Source: Heracleum sosnowskyi (lineage: Eukaryota; Streptophyta; Magnoliopsida; Apiales; Apiaceae). From it: 64,000 bases of DNA. The notes under the pieces are model-generated. The model searched no databases and had not been told where the DNA came from. It saw nothing but the letters and a program-made list of their open reading frames with translations. This document shows, piece by piece, positions 46,901 through 55,838 of the stretch; positions within the stretch are counted from its first letter, which is position 1; each line of letters opens with the position of its first letter. The stretch covers positions 56,873,481 to 56,937,480 of the forward strand of contig CM061236.1 in the NCBI GenBank assembly GCA_030848705.1, given 5' to 3'. A program made the translations under genes and the position numbers.

Positions 46901-48388
46901 GCCACCAGCTTCAGAGTGGGGCTTCTCCAAGATTAGAGTTGGAGAATCAGGAATAGATGTATGGATCATGTCCACATCTAAAGATTGAGTTGGTGAATTT
47001 GATGGAGATAATTCAAGATTGATGTTTAGAGAATGGGACTGTAACCCCAGAGAAATGATAGGGGTTACATCAAACTGAATTTGAGAAACTGGAAGTGTTG
47101 CTTCCAGTGTGTGTGCACCCTGTGTACCCTTGGACTTTTGCTTCACTCTCCTTTGGTATTGGGAAAATGTAGACTGTGGGCTTGAAGTGTCCCTTACCCT
47201 TTTGGACTGTGCTCTAGGAGGAGAGCTTGTTTCAATAATCACATCCTTTTGGGAGGATGCAATTAGACTTGTGTTTAAATCCATGTTACTCATTGTGCCT
47301 TGTTGGGAAGACACAATGGGGCTTGGCTGGTACACACTAACCTGTCCTTCCTTATCCTTGGGGTTTCTTTGATGTTCACCCCTTCCCTCACCTCTCACAA
47401 CTCCAGAGTCACTCCCCTTAGGTTGTGTGGTAGTTTTTACAACAGGTGCCTTTTGAGAAGCACCTGAGGTTGGCTTGGAGGATTTCTTTGATTTTGGTTT
47501 TGTTGCTAGGGCAGGAGCCTGTTGGGTCACAGCTACAGACTCCATAGCAACATTGGAAGGTAAAACAGTAGAGGTGTTAGCTACACTAACAGGGATAGTA
47601 GTAGTTACCTCAATGATTGGCAGATACACCACTGGAACATCACCATTGTGGTTCAGCCTCAGTATGTCTGTCAATACTCTCTTTTCTTGCACAAAGCACT
47701 CAAACCTGGCATTAGGGTTAGAGATAACTAATGGTGCTGGACTAACATGGTTAGCCAACATCATCAGAAACCTAGCATAATAGATATTTTTCTTCCTATT
47801 TGCTTTGTCACCCAACTTAGCACCAATTTCATACATAAGTTGGGTGCTAAAGTTGTGATATCTATCATTTAGAAGCATGGTTAGGAGAATTAACATAGAG
47901 TTAGTTAATGCATCAAAATTACTAATCTTTCCAGAAAAGACCTTAATGAATGCATCAGCTAAATAACTGTATTCCCTAACCAAACCTCTCCTAATTATTC
48001 TACCCAGATTATCAGTAGGCAAAGAGTAGTTTATAGAATTTAGCATGGTAGTTATTTCAGTGTTAGTAGGCAAAGCATCACAGTTATTATCAGGAATATG
48101 TAAACATGCTTGCAAAACATCAGAATTAACTATGTACTCATTACCTTGAAGGGTGAATTGTAGTGTGCAGTTTGTTCCACTATACTCACATGAGGTCCAA
48201 ATTTCCTCGATTATCTCATTGTAGAGTGGTGTAGAGTGAAACATTGCATAGCTCAACTTGCAATTCTTCATGAAATCCATCATTTTGAAGAACAGGCTGT
48301 TCGGGTTTTCCTTGACAACAAAAGGGATGGAGTTGTTCTTCTCATAGATGAACCCTCCAGCAGACATAAGCTTGACTATAGGTGCCAT
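43922..48388 (-). CDS. Copia 3 env-like ORF, 1488 codons, intact
   Basis: The largest intact ORF here, in the position of the sirevirus env-like gene, between pol and the 3' PPT. Start ATG at 48388 (MAPIVKLMSAGGF). Residues 1 to about 260 look globular, with a short hydrophobic stretch near 160-172 (SMLILLTMLLN). About 270-840 is Ser/Thr/Pro/Gln-rich and low in structure, and includes residues encoded by the TCAACGAAA words (about 46676-46762). About 860-935 is coiled coil, followed by KKGEK near 942. About 1060-1180 has a second helical, Glu/Lys/Ala-rich part, then a basic segment. The C-terminal 180 residues again look folded and end in a basic tail. I see no clear signal peptide, furin site or membrane anchor. 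It shares layout, and the coiled coil plus KGEK landmark, with three other env-like ORFs here. Real function unknown. Confidence 0.85.
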   Translation of the reverse strand: MAPIVKLMSAGGFIYEKNNSIPFVVKENPNSLFFKMMDFMKNCKLSYAMFHSTPLYNEIIEEIWTSCEYSGTNCTLQFTLQGNEYIVNSDVLQACLHIPDNNCDALPTNTEITTMLNSINYSLPTDNLGRIIRRGLVREYSYLADAFIKVFSGKISNFDALTNSMLILLTMLLNDRYHNFSTQLMYEIGAKLGDKANRKKNIYYARFLMMLANHVSPAPLVISNPNARFECFVQEKRVLTDILRLNHNGDVPVVYLPIIEVTTTIPVSVANTSTVLPSNVAMESVAVTQQAPALATKPKSKKSSKPTSGASQKAPVVKTTTQPKGSDSGVVRGEGRGEHQRNPKDKEGQVSVYQPSPIVSSQQGTMSNMDLNTSLIASSQKDVIIETSSPPRAQSKRVRDTSSPQSTFSQYQRRVKQKSKGTQGAHTLEATLPVSQIQFDVTPIISLGLQSHSLNINLELSPSNSPTQSLDVDMIHTSIPDSPTLILEKPHSEAGGHHLLSDLLGHQPIFPEVARGSVDQSLKSITTDSTVISHSQSAFLTSSTKQSISLTSVSPSTVSIPLTVQTTIPLIVHSAPLIENQVVPTTSADDLVVVETLLGLRGSETERLACSQAKGENVSERLAISSSQAKGEIESSTLEGEGEGVRGVSHGEPMMQEQSGEREGTTGVIRMEAVIASELMEVSEGERELTFQEVYQQTLDSISLDPETFTYPVSAYQVLAQQGNVEAERSLQLIHTTASMQRAKDALTNLPPGAEASGEFDFSDNEDSFGDILQVATTAQTGTSVVPPTPNWLSQDMHGRCNLDAAITRQYNEAYLAHESAGARDKKFYKAIMDSLEIQRLQMLQTRIEATEIKDSISNLRAATDRRLDEKLPLHTVSRMTRFFTKEPEVSSSLKTLSSRVDKVEATLSHMQKEQEKQTQLLTQLLAAQGLPIISLDANKKGEKSKELDIQITKVMVPAISLPDEPLAMGEFPKKKKDSIDLIQEASLRMKLAEQIKDHWSNIEAKVKKLADTKKVSSVQATSIPPSTNEMVTVQVEPQFRSSYVMEPLQHGVLQDSRNEKGQASCLRNVDARGISPVSPIKPKGKNIERIAYPPPKPDEFKVLGKLIKESKESNHPSIRNKRSLIYRDNKEIYIWVGHPNFAKAKAEESERAAMQALAVAQSLEDEEALQEEKAKDKAKEAGKKKRTSQPKARAKRNLNFDEDDSQETAQDSSTTSAHQIPGDLPIEGKLACDPAHPVNFHDHPIMPKEEPFDFDEAYFPKFLLEKDQPMKTKKRSVKAKPVLVRKPQSQKPPANPEDCMYIADIREESSLHLDLDNLVEVRGIAASQKLPERLVFIFKGGREQVWPLYRILGEDYQTLLSVFRCLKKDFGFTKTAKSEVVSKICQIKASWNKPEALPRILRVPSTGKKIHLQPYWMMEFKDKDNCRRFFRMEDQLEKASNQTLKLMQSKLGDQDEEEKIFYRRLQVQIEENNSKRGKKTMPQRSHR
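45557..45572 (-). other. Internal polypurine tract in copia 3 env-like ORF
   Basis: The sense strand reads CAAAAAGGGGGAGAAA, encoding KKGEK. Its core equals the 3' PPT core GGGGGAGA. Confidence 0.5.
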
Positions 48389-48929
48389 TGTTGATTAAAG
48401 GAAAGCTTCGAACTGAATTGCTTGTTAGAGAGAAGAAGAGAGAAAAAAGCCTTTGGAATTTTTGAGAACAGGTAAAAAGAAATAATGAAAATAAAATTTC
48501 TTAAATACTCCCCCAAAAATTCTCAGAAAATGAATCCAATAATAAATGTAAATTACTGGATTGGCTTAAAAATATAACCGTTACTTTTAAAGTATTACCA
48601 TGATTTATACTTACAGGGGTGTATGCATAGATCGTGGTAAAAGACGTGTCAAATTACAACGGTTCAGATTAAAAGCGCTAAATCAACGAATCAGGATTGG
48701 GCGGTTAAAGTCCCGTCTTATTTCGTTGATAAAGCTGCGTTTCGTTGATATAAAAGAGCTATCAACGAAACACCCAGAAAACTGCTAAGACTGTCAACGA
48801 AATGGTTCGTTTCGTTGACATAGTAATTTTGGCTTAGACAAAATTTCACTTTTTCCTAAGAAAATTAATTCACAGAAAAACATAGCAAGTTTCTGGCTGC
48901 ATTTTAACTTGCAAATATCTCAAAAAGAA
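48389..48929 (-). other. Copia 3 spacer between pol and env-like ORF
   Basis: No ORF. Contains another tract, TTTTTGGGGGAGTA on the sense strand near 48507-48520, and six TCAACGAAA / TTTCGTTGA words in 48690-48825. May hold the acceptor or start signals for the env-like message, but none is identifiable by eye. Confidence 0.6.
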
Positions 48930-51650
48930 TTAAGAGAAATTTAGCATACCTAGCTCACTTACTAATCTTGAGAATGTTGATTCATCAAGTGGCTTGGTAA
49001 AGATGTCTGCAAGTTGTTGTTCACTTGGAACAAAATGTAACTCCACAGTACCATTCATAACATGTTCTCTAATGAAATGGTACTTGATGTCAATGTGCTT
49101 GGTCCTTGAATGCTGCACTGGATTTTCAGTAATGGCAATGGCACTAGTGTTGTCACAGAAAATAGGAATTTTCTCAACTCTTAATCCATAATCAAGAAGT
49201 TGATTCTTCATCCATAAAATCTGTGCACAACAACTTCCAGCTGCAATATACTCAGCCTCAGCTGTGGAGGTAGAAACTGAGTTTTGTTTCTTGCTAAACC
49301 ATGACACAAGCTTGTTTCCTAGGAATTGACAGGTTCCAGTTGTACTTTTCCTGTCAATTTTACATCCTGCAAAATCTGCATCTGAATAACCAATTAGTTC
49401 AAAACCAGATTCTCTAGGATACCAAATGCCAAGGTTTGGTGTTCCTTTGAGATATCTGAAAATTCTTTTAATAGCAACTAAATGGGATTCTCTAGGATCA
49501 GCCTGAAATCTAGCACATAGACATGTAGCAAACATAATATCAGGTCTACTAGCTGTTAAATATAAAAGTGAGCCTACCATGCCTCTGTAACTTGAAATGT
49601 CCACAGATTTTTCCTTAGTATTCAATTCAAGTTTGGTGGCAGTAGGCATGGGAGTTTTGGCAGTAGAGCATTCCATTAGGTTAAATTTCTTTAATAAATC
49701 ATGAATGTATTTTGTTTGACTAATGAAAATGCCTTCATTAACTTGCTTTACTTGAAGACCAAGAAAGTAAGTTAATTCTCCCATCATGCTCATTTCATAT
49801 TTACTTTGCATAAGCTTGGCAAACTTTTGACAAAGTTTCACATCTGTAGACCCAAAGATTATATCATCTACATAAATTTGAACAAGTAAAGTAGAGCCAT
49901 TTACAACCCTGTGAAAAAGAGTTTTATCTACAGTACCTCTAGTGAAATGATTCTCAAGGAGGAACTGTGAGAGAGTGTCATACCAGGCTCTAGGTGCTTG
50001 TTTCAAACCATAGAGTGCTTTGAGAAGGAAGTACACATAGTCTGGAAAATCATCATCTTCAAAACCAGGAGGTTGACTTACATACACCTCCTCTTCCAAT
50101 TCCCCATTCAGAAAAGCACTCTTCACATCCATTTGATAGACTTTGAAATTGGCATGGGCTGCATAGGCTAGGAAAATCCTTATTGCTTCTAGTCTTGCAA
50201 CAGGAGCAAAGGTTTCATCAAAATCAATTCCCTCTTCCTGTGAGTAGCCTTTTGCAACCAGTCTAGCTTTGTTCCTTGTGACTATGCCATTTTCATCCAT
50301 CTTGTTTCTGAACACCCACTTTGTGCCTATAACACTCCTGTCATTAGGCCTGGGCACCAGCTTCCAAACATTGTTTCTCTCAAATTGGTTTAGCTCTTCT
50401 TGCATGGCTAAAACCCAATCTGGATCTAGAAGTGCATCCTCAACTTTCTTTGGCTCATCTTGAGACAGAAAGCTACTATATAGACATTCTTCTTGAGTTG
50501 CTCTTCTAGTTTGGACTTTTGAAGAAACATCACCTATAATAAGTTCAAAGGGATGATCTTTAGTCCATTTCCTTGAGGGAGGTAGATTTGCTCTTGAAGA
50601 CGTAGCTTCATGATCATGATTGCCTTGATTGGATATTTGTCCTTGAGAAACTCCCCCTGAGTTTGTTGTCCCTAATTGATCACTTCTAGAAGCATTCCTA
50701 TGACTATCAACGGTATGACCGTTTTGGCTGTCAACGAAACGCTCATTCTGACTGTCAACGAATCCACCATCATGACTGTCAACGAAATGACCATTTGGTC
50801 TGCTAGCTGCTATCCTTTTTAACCTTAATGCAGCAATTTCATCTTCACTGCTGCTTTCATCTGTGCTAGATACAACAACTTTAGGCTGTTTCTCAGTAGC
50901 CTTATCATGATTCACTTGTTCTCCTTCCTCATTCTCAAAAGAGAGACTTTCATGGAAACCTTCATCACAGAGACCTTGTATTTTGAGATCATCAAAAACA
51001 ACATGTACAGATTCCATAACAATGTTGATTATGAGATTATAGACTCTGTAAGCTTTCCCTGCTGCATATCCCACAAATATTGCTTCATCTGCCTTTGCTT
51101 CAAATTTCCCCAAATGCTCAGCTTGATTTCTCAGAACAAAGCACTTGCATCCAAAGACATGAAGAAAATCTAATAGTGGCTTCTTTCTTTTGAGTAGATG
51201 ATAAGGGGTCATTCCCTTGGCCTGATTAATCAAAGAAATATTTTGAGTAAAGCAAGCTGTGTTAACTGCCTCAGCCCAAAAATATGTAGGTAACTTTGAT
51301 TCATCTAGCATTGTCCTTGCAGCTTCAATAAGTGTTCTGTTTTTCCTTTCAACTACACCATTTTGCTGTGGTGTTCTTGCTGCTGAAAACTCATGCAAAA
51401 TACCATTTTCTTCACAGAACACCTTCATGCTCGAATTCTTGAATTCTGTCCCATTGTCACTCCTAATCCTTCTTACTTTGAAATCAGGATGATTGCTTAC
51501 CATCTTGATGTGATTGATAATGATTTCACTTGCCTCATCTTTAGAGTGCAAAAAGAAAGTCCATGTAAATCTAGAAAAATCATCAACAATCACAAGACAG
51601 TATTTCTTCTTTGAGATGGACATAACATTTACAGGGCCAAATAGGTCCAT
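48930..51650 (-). CDS. Copia 3 pol, integrase-RT-RNase H part (906 codons)
   Basis: In frame with the 52301-51666 ORF but separated by TAG at 51666-51668. Integrase core with DDE residues at about D2, D65 (RSDNGTEF) and E101 (GVVERKN), spacing D-35-E. A linker (about 255-360) follows, with VDSHD/VDSQN repeats at 295-316 encoded by the TCAACGAAA word and the NSGGVS tract at about 320. RT has [34 protein letters not shown] and intact YVDD (593-596). RNase H has [27 protein letters not shown] and [10 protein letters not shown]. The end (ELGMLNFS) matches copia 2. It copies RNA to DNA and inserts it. The first ATG (MDLFGPV) falls inside the integrase core, so independent initiation there is unlikely to give active integrase. 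Confidence 0.93.
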   Translation of the reverse strand: MDLFGPVNVMSISKKKYCLVIVDDFSRFTWTFFLHSKDEASEIIINHIKMVSNHPDFKVRRIRSDNGTEFKNSSMKVFCEENGILHEFSAARTPQQNGVVERKNRTLIEAARTMLDESKLPTYFWAEAVNTACFTQNISLINQAKGMTPYHLLKRKKPLLDFLHVFGCKCFVLRNQAEHLGKFEAKADEAIFVGYAAGKAYRVYNLIINIVMESVHVVFDDLKIQGLCDEGFHESLSFENEEGEQVNHDKATEKQPKVVVSSTDESSSEDEIAALRLKRIAASRPNGHFVDSHDGGFVDSQNERFVDSQNGHTVDSHRNASRSDQLGTTNSGGVSQGQISNQGNHDHEATSSRANLPPSRKWTKDHPFELIIGDVSSKVQTRRATQEECLYSSFLSQDEPKKVEDALLDPDWVLAMQEELNQFERNNVWKLVPRPNDRSVIGTKWVFRNKMDENGIVTRNKARLVAKGYSQEEGIDFDETFAPVARLEAIRIFLAYAAHANFKVYQMDVKSAFLNGELEEEVYVSQPPGFEDDDFPDYVYFLLKALYGLKQAPRAWYDTLSQFLLENHFTRGTVDKTLFHRVVNGSTLLVQIYVDDIIFGSTDVKLCQKFAKLMQSKYEMSMMGELTYFLGLQVKQVNEGIFISQTKYIHDLLKKFNLMECSTAKTPMPTATKLELNTKEKSVDISSYRGMVGSLLYLTASRPDIMFATCLCARFQADPRESHLVAIKRIFRYLKGTPNLGIWYPRESGFELIGYSDADFAGCKIDRKSTTGTCQFLGNKLVSWFSKKQNSVSTSTAEAEYIAAGSCCAQILWMKNQLLDYGLRVEKIPIFCDNTSAIAITENPVQHSRTKHIDIKYHFIREHVMNGTVELHFVPSEQQLADIFTKPLDESTFSRLVSELGMLNFS
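50650..50663 (-). other. GGGGGAG tract in copia 3 integrase-RT linker
   Basis: The sense strand reads AACTCAGGGGGAGT, encoding NSGGVS. Identical to the tract in copia 1 (3637-3650). Confidence 0.45.
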
Positions 51651-51665
51651 ATGAAGTAATTCAAG

Positions 51666-52301
51666 CTACTGGACAATTGATGACTCTGTCTTGCTTTTGA
51701 ATGATGCCTTCTTCTGTTTCCCTTTTTGACAGGCATCACACAAACCATCCTTGGAAAATTCCACTTGTGGAATTCCTCTAGCAAGATCCTTTCTCACCAA
51801 ATCATTCATAACTTTGAAATTCAGATGGGATAATTTCTTGTGCCATAACCAACTTTCATCTTTGCTTGCCTTGCTGAAAAGACAGGTGATGGTTTCTGAA
51901 CTTGTGCTACTAAAGTCAGCAATGTACACATTCCCTCTTCTGAATCCAGTCATTACCACATTGTTGTTTCCTCCTTTAGAAACAACACAGGCTTCTTTCG
52001 AAAAAGTAACTAAAAATCCTTTGTCACAAAGTTGGCTGATACTAAGCAAGTTGTGCTTAAGACCATCCACCAATGCAACCTCATCTATGATGACATTCTC
52101 TTTTGAAATCAAGCCATATCCCTTTGTGTAGCCTTTGCTGTCATCTCCAAAAGCAATACAAGGGCCAGCTCTTTCCTGAAACTCTGTGAGCAGGGTAGAA
52201 TCACCAGTCATGTGTCTTGAACAACCACTATCCAAGTACCAAAGATTCCTTTTGTCTCCCTGCACACAATAAACCCAAATCAAGTTGATTTTGGTACCCA
52301 A
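51666..52301 (-). CDS. Copia 3 pol, protease and pre-integrase part (211 codons)
   Basis: Retroviral-type aspartic protease with LDSG at about residues 23-26 (WYLDSGCSRHMTGD) and the GAG-pre-integrase zinc motif (HKKLSHLNF to CDACQKGK). It overlaps the end of gag by 22 bases in the -1 frame, so it is probably made as a Gag-Pol fusion by frameshifting. It ends at TAG just before HMDLFGPV; in copia 1 and 2 that codon is Pro in SSIDQPLQLL / SIVEPLQLI. See findings for whether this is damage or recoding. Confidence 0.9.
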   Translation of the reverse strand: MGTKINLIWVYCVQGDKRNLWYLDSGCSRHMTGDSTLLTEFQERAGPCIAFGDDSKGYTKGYGLISKENVIIDEVALVDGLKHNLLSISQLCDKGFLVTFSKEACVVSKGGNNNVVMTGFRRGNVYIADFSSTSSETITCLFSKASKDESWLWHKKLSHLNFKVMNDLVRKDLARGIPQVEFSKDGLCDACQKGKQKKASFKSKTESSIVQ

Positions 52302-54751
52302 GTTTCCTTGGGTCCTGTCTTGTTAGCCTTTGCATTCCCTTTTGTACCATTTTTCACTTTGGGCTCAGATTGATTCAAATCAATCTTTACCCTTGGTGTT
52401 AATTTCTGAGGGTTGCTCATATTTTCATTCATAGCATGCATAGTTGGAGGAACAATCATGTTATTCATGTTCCATGGCATTTGTGGCATGTTAAACATAT
52501 TCATGTAAGGATTAGGCACAAATGGCATGCTAGCATATGGATTCTGAAATTGTGCATATGGAGCAAACATGTTAGGCATAACAGGCATTTTAGGCATGGA
52601 ACTGTTCATTGCAGGCTTGGGCATTTTCACATTAACAGATTTCTTAACAGATTTGCAGTTAGTAGATAAATGATTAACACTTCCACAATTGACACATGTC
52701 TTTCTAGGTGCATATTTATCAGGTGTGTAATTGTTGTGTTTGTTAATCCCTACCTTGCCATTTCTGTTATTCTTTTTATTTCCCTTAGCCTCAACCTGAA
52801 CTTTCTCTAACTTGTCTTTCAATTGCTTGTTAGACAAGTTACCTACATTAGCTCTCTCAACAGGCTTCTCAACTTTCTTTGATTTACTAGACTCACCTTG
52901 AACAAGGTTCTTGGTGACAGGACCATACTTGTTATTAAGTCTAGTGAGTTCATCCTTTCTTTTCTCTGTCAACGAAACAGCCTGATCGGTTGATGGTTCA
53001 TCTGTCAACGAAACATTGCATTCCGTTGACATATCAACCTTCAACAAATGATCCTTGTTGTTTGTTGACTCAGTTTCTGATTCTAAGGTTTCACCAACAT
53101 ACCCTAGCTTCTCTTTGTTCCTTTTCCATGATTGCTCACAGAAGGATTCCACGCCTTGAACATTAATTATGTTGGCAGCAACATTCCTGGCATCCTTCCA
53201 TTTTGCAATCACACCTTGTTCTATCTCAAGTTGTGTTTTAAGAATTTCTTCCCTTTGTAACACGTTCTCAAGTTCCTTCTTAGCATCCCTACTAACACAT
53301 CTCATTTTCTCAAATTCAATGAGCTGTGCTTCTAACATTGCATTCCTATCACTTAAGAGCAGATTGGTCTCTTTTATTCTAGAATTCTCTTTAGTAAGTG
53401 ATTTAAGAGTAACACGCAAATTATATAATACAATAGACATTTCATTTACTGCACTGTCGCATTCCTCTTTAGAAAGCTCAGAAAGATTAGTAATTGTTAC
53501 CTGGTTGCTTGAGGAACTTGCTTCCTGCTCATGATTGTCAGCCATAAGAGCCAAGTTGACATACTCAACATCATCATCAGAATCTTCACCATTACCAGCC
53601 CAATCATACTCCTGAGACATGAAAGCCTTTTCTTTTTGTTTGAGAAGTTCAAAGTATTTCTTTTTATAATCAACAGGCTCAAATTTCCTGTTGCCCTTCT
53701 CAACCTTGGGCTTTCTGCAGTCTCCAGCAAAGTGACCAAGCATTCCACAATTGAAACATTTTGACTTAGACTTTTCAATCCAGTTTGTTTTGCTAGGTTG
53801 AAAGTCTCTTCTTGGTGGCCTTGCTTCTGAGTTTCTTTTGAACTTGAACTTAGAGAATTTTCTAGACAGAAAAGCAATGTGTTCATCAATCTCATCTAAG
53901 TCCTCCAAGTTGGCTGGTTCTGATTCTTCTTCTTCTGTCATCTTGTCTTTACCCTTGCTAACATCACTCCTACAACTAGATCGACTAGTTGTGGCCTTTG
54001 CAGCTTCTTTATTGTCATCTTCAAGTTGGTTCACAGATGCAATCAATGCAATAGATCCACCCTTCTTTTGTACCTTTTCAATTTCCTCATCTTGCTCCAT
54101 TTCCAGCTCATAAGTCTTCAAGGTTCCATAAAGCCTTTCAAGAGTGTAGTCTTTGTACTCTTGAGTGTTTCTGAGAGAAACAGTCATAGGCTTCCATTCT
54201 TTTGGAAGAGCTCTAAGAAATTTAAGGTTTGAATCCTTGGTTTGATAGATCCTCCCATACAACTTTAATCCATTCAAAAGCTTTTGAAACCTACTAAACG
54301 TGTCATTTAGGGTTTCACCAGCTTTAAAATGAAAATGCTCATATTGTTGTATAAGGAGTTGCATTTTATTTTCCCTGACTTGCTCAGTTCCTTCACAGAG
54401 AGTTCTAACAGTATCCCATACTTCCTTAGAGGTTGTACAGTTGATAACATTGTCAAACATCTCTTGCTCCAAACCATTAAACAGAATGTTCATGGTCCTT
54501 TTGTCTTTATGGACTTCTGCAATATCTTCAACAGTCCATTCTGAGACAGTTTTTGGAATCTCTACATCAGGTGCATCATCTGGCAGTCCAACTCTAGAAT
54601 CAAGCTTCATGGGAACGTGTGGACCTTTCTCAATGCAGTCTACATACCTCTCATCCATAGACATGAGATGTAAATGCATCTTTACTTTCCAGTGAAAGTA
54701 ATTGTCTTTATCAAGAACTGGTATCTTCACACCTGCATCCTTCTTCACCAT
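52280..54751 (-). CDS. Copia 3 gag (823 codons), intact
   Basis: Start ATG at 54751 (MVKKDAGVKIPVLDKDNYFHW), about 50 bases from the PBS. N-terminal UBN2-like capsid domain, about 10-220. Zinc knuckle CFNCGMLGHFAGDC at 332-345. Coiled coil about 430-515. Lys/Asn-rich region, then a second knuckle CVNCGSVNHLSTNC at 686-699, a Met/Pro/Asn-rich part, and the end WVPKST. This long gag is typical of sireviruses. It forms the virus-like particle and binds genomic RNA. Around 52968-53035 the DNA has the TCAACGAAA word again, including TGTCAACG...CGTTGACA arms. Stop TGA at 52280; pol follows in the -1 frame. Confidence 0.94.
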   Translation of the reverse strand: MVKKDAGVKIPVLDKDNYFHWKVKMHLHLMSMDERYVDCIEKGPHVPMKLDSRVGLPDDAPDVEIPKTVSEWTVEDIAEVHKDKRTMNILFNGLEQEMFDNVINCTTSKEVWDTVRTLCEGTEQVRENKMQLLIQQYEHFHFKAGETLNDTFSRFQKLLNGLKLYGRIYQTKDSNLKFLRALPKEWKPMTVSLRNTQEYKDYTLERLYGTLKTYELEMEQDEEIEKVQKKGGSIALIASVNQLEDDNKEAAKATTSRSSCRSDVSKGKDKMTEEEESEPANLEDLDEIDEHIAFLSRKFSKFKFKRNSEARPPRRDFQPSKTNWIEKSKSKCFNCGMLGHFAGDCRKPKVEKGNRKFEPVDYKKKYFELLKQKEKAFMSQEYDWAGNGEDSDDDVEYVNLALMADNHEQEASSSSNQVTITNLSELSKEECDSAVNEMSIVLYNLRVTLKSLTKENSRIKETNLLLSDRNAMLEAQLIEFEKMRCVSRDAKKELENVLQREEILKTQLEIEQGVIAKWKDARNVAANIINVQGVESFCEQSWKRNKEKLGYVGETLESETESTNNKDHLLKVDMSTECNVSLTDEPSTDQAVSLTEKRKDELTRLNNKYGPVTKNLVQGESSKSKKVEKPVERANVGNLSNKQLKDKLEKVQVEAKGNKKNNRNGKVGINKHNNYTPDKYAPRKTCVNCGSVNHLSTNCKSVKKSVNVKMPKPAMNSSMPKMPVMPNMFAPYAQFQNPYASMPFVPNPYMNMFNMPQMPWNMNNMIVPPTMHAMNENMSNPQKLTPRVKIDLNQSEPKVKNGTKGNAKANKTGPKETWVPKST

Positions 54752-54801
54752 GGTTTCTGTTTTTGGTCTTGATCTTTAAACTTCTTGTATGTTAGAAGCT
54801 C

Positions 54802-54813
54802 GCTTTGATACCA
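54802..54813 (-). other. Primer binding site, copia 3
   Basis: The minus strand reads TGGTATCAAAGC, one mismatch (A for G) to the initiator tRNA-Met complement, two bases from the LTR. Confidence 0.88.
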
Positions 54814-54815
54814 AT

Positions 54816-55833
54816 TGTTATTCCCAAATGACCTAACAGAATTGTAGAAGGGGGGGTTGAATACAATTCTTGATATTTTCTTGAAACTAAACACTTTATA
54901 AAATTAAACTGAACTGAATAAATAAAAACACAAGATATAAATAATTCAGTTGGATTGTTTGATGATCCAACTGAAGTGTTTTTATTGCGGAAATAATCTG
55001 TGATACAAAAGTACACAGCTGCTCAGTTACAAGGTTGTAGAGAAGAATTGCTCTCAAAAATAGCTAATACAATCTATTTGTGTTTCTTCTCTTAATTCTA
55101 AAGTAACTGCTACACTTGGTTATATATCCCAAGTTTACAATTCTACGTTTGGTTAAACTAAAGAATAAATGTAGTAACCATCAGTAGCTTGCTTTTCATT
55201 CCTTTTGTCCAATGGTCCTTGGAGATCTTTGCTTTTGTCTTCATGCTCATTATAATCATTTCCAAGAGCCTTATTGGAAATTGGAATGTTTCCTTATTTC
55301 CAGTATCCACTTTGATGGCTTCCAATGCAAAGTACACTTCCATATCTCCTTTTAGATCTGTTCAGTAAACTGTCACTATAACTTTGTCAACTGTTCAAAA
55401 AGCAACATTGATTCGTTGATAGCAAGGAGATGTGTTTCGTTGATAGCTTCATTCTTCATTCCGTTGATGGTGTTTCCCTCGTTTCGTTGATGGGTAAACT
55501 CCATACCGTTGACAGAGTAATCTTCATACCGTTGACATGTCTTCACTTAGGCAGAATTACAAGGCATAACATATTTACAATTAACCAACCTATTTTGCCT
55601 ATCTAGTACTTAGTCAACATGACTTAGAAAACCTATCTAAAACATATAACAGAATGCCTATCATACTGAGAAGTATTGTACAATGCAATTGCTACAACAC
55701 TCATTTCGTTGATGAGCTTCCTGTCAACGGAATGCTGCAAAGCATGCCATTTCGTTGACAGTTACAAAAATGACTTTACACAAATTCTACTAAGTGTTTT
55801 ATGTTTATCATCAAGAACAACATATTCCTAACA
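54816..55833 (-). repeat. Copia 3 LTR, 5' copy
   Basis: TGTTATTCCC...CCTAACA, 1018 bp, both termini intact. Followed by the second ATTGT. Confidence 0.95.
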
Positions 55834-55838
55834 ATTGT

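Larger units (their letters stand above)
42718..55833 (-). mobile_element. Copia element 3, complete 13.1 kb sirevirus-type retrotransposon
   Basis: Two 1018 bp LTRs, PBS, gag, pol, env-like ORF and PPT in sirevirus order on the minus strand, with a perfect 5 bp target duplication in gypsy LTR A. The LTRs differ at only two positions that I found (43734 A versus C at 55832, and one C/A near 43264/55362), so insertion is recent. Gag and env-like ORFs are open; pol has one TAG. All main catalytic motifs are present. Confidence 0.96.

Noticed and set aside
47109..47780. Plus-strand ORFs opposite the env-like gene
   Set aside because: Shadows of the intact minus-strand frame; no domain or start context of their own.
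52260..52300. Possible 3' splice site (TGTGTGCAG) at the gag-pol junction
   Set aside because: The same residues are read as CVQG in pol and are conserved in copia 1 as protein; no matching donor could be supported by eye.
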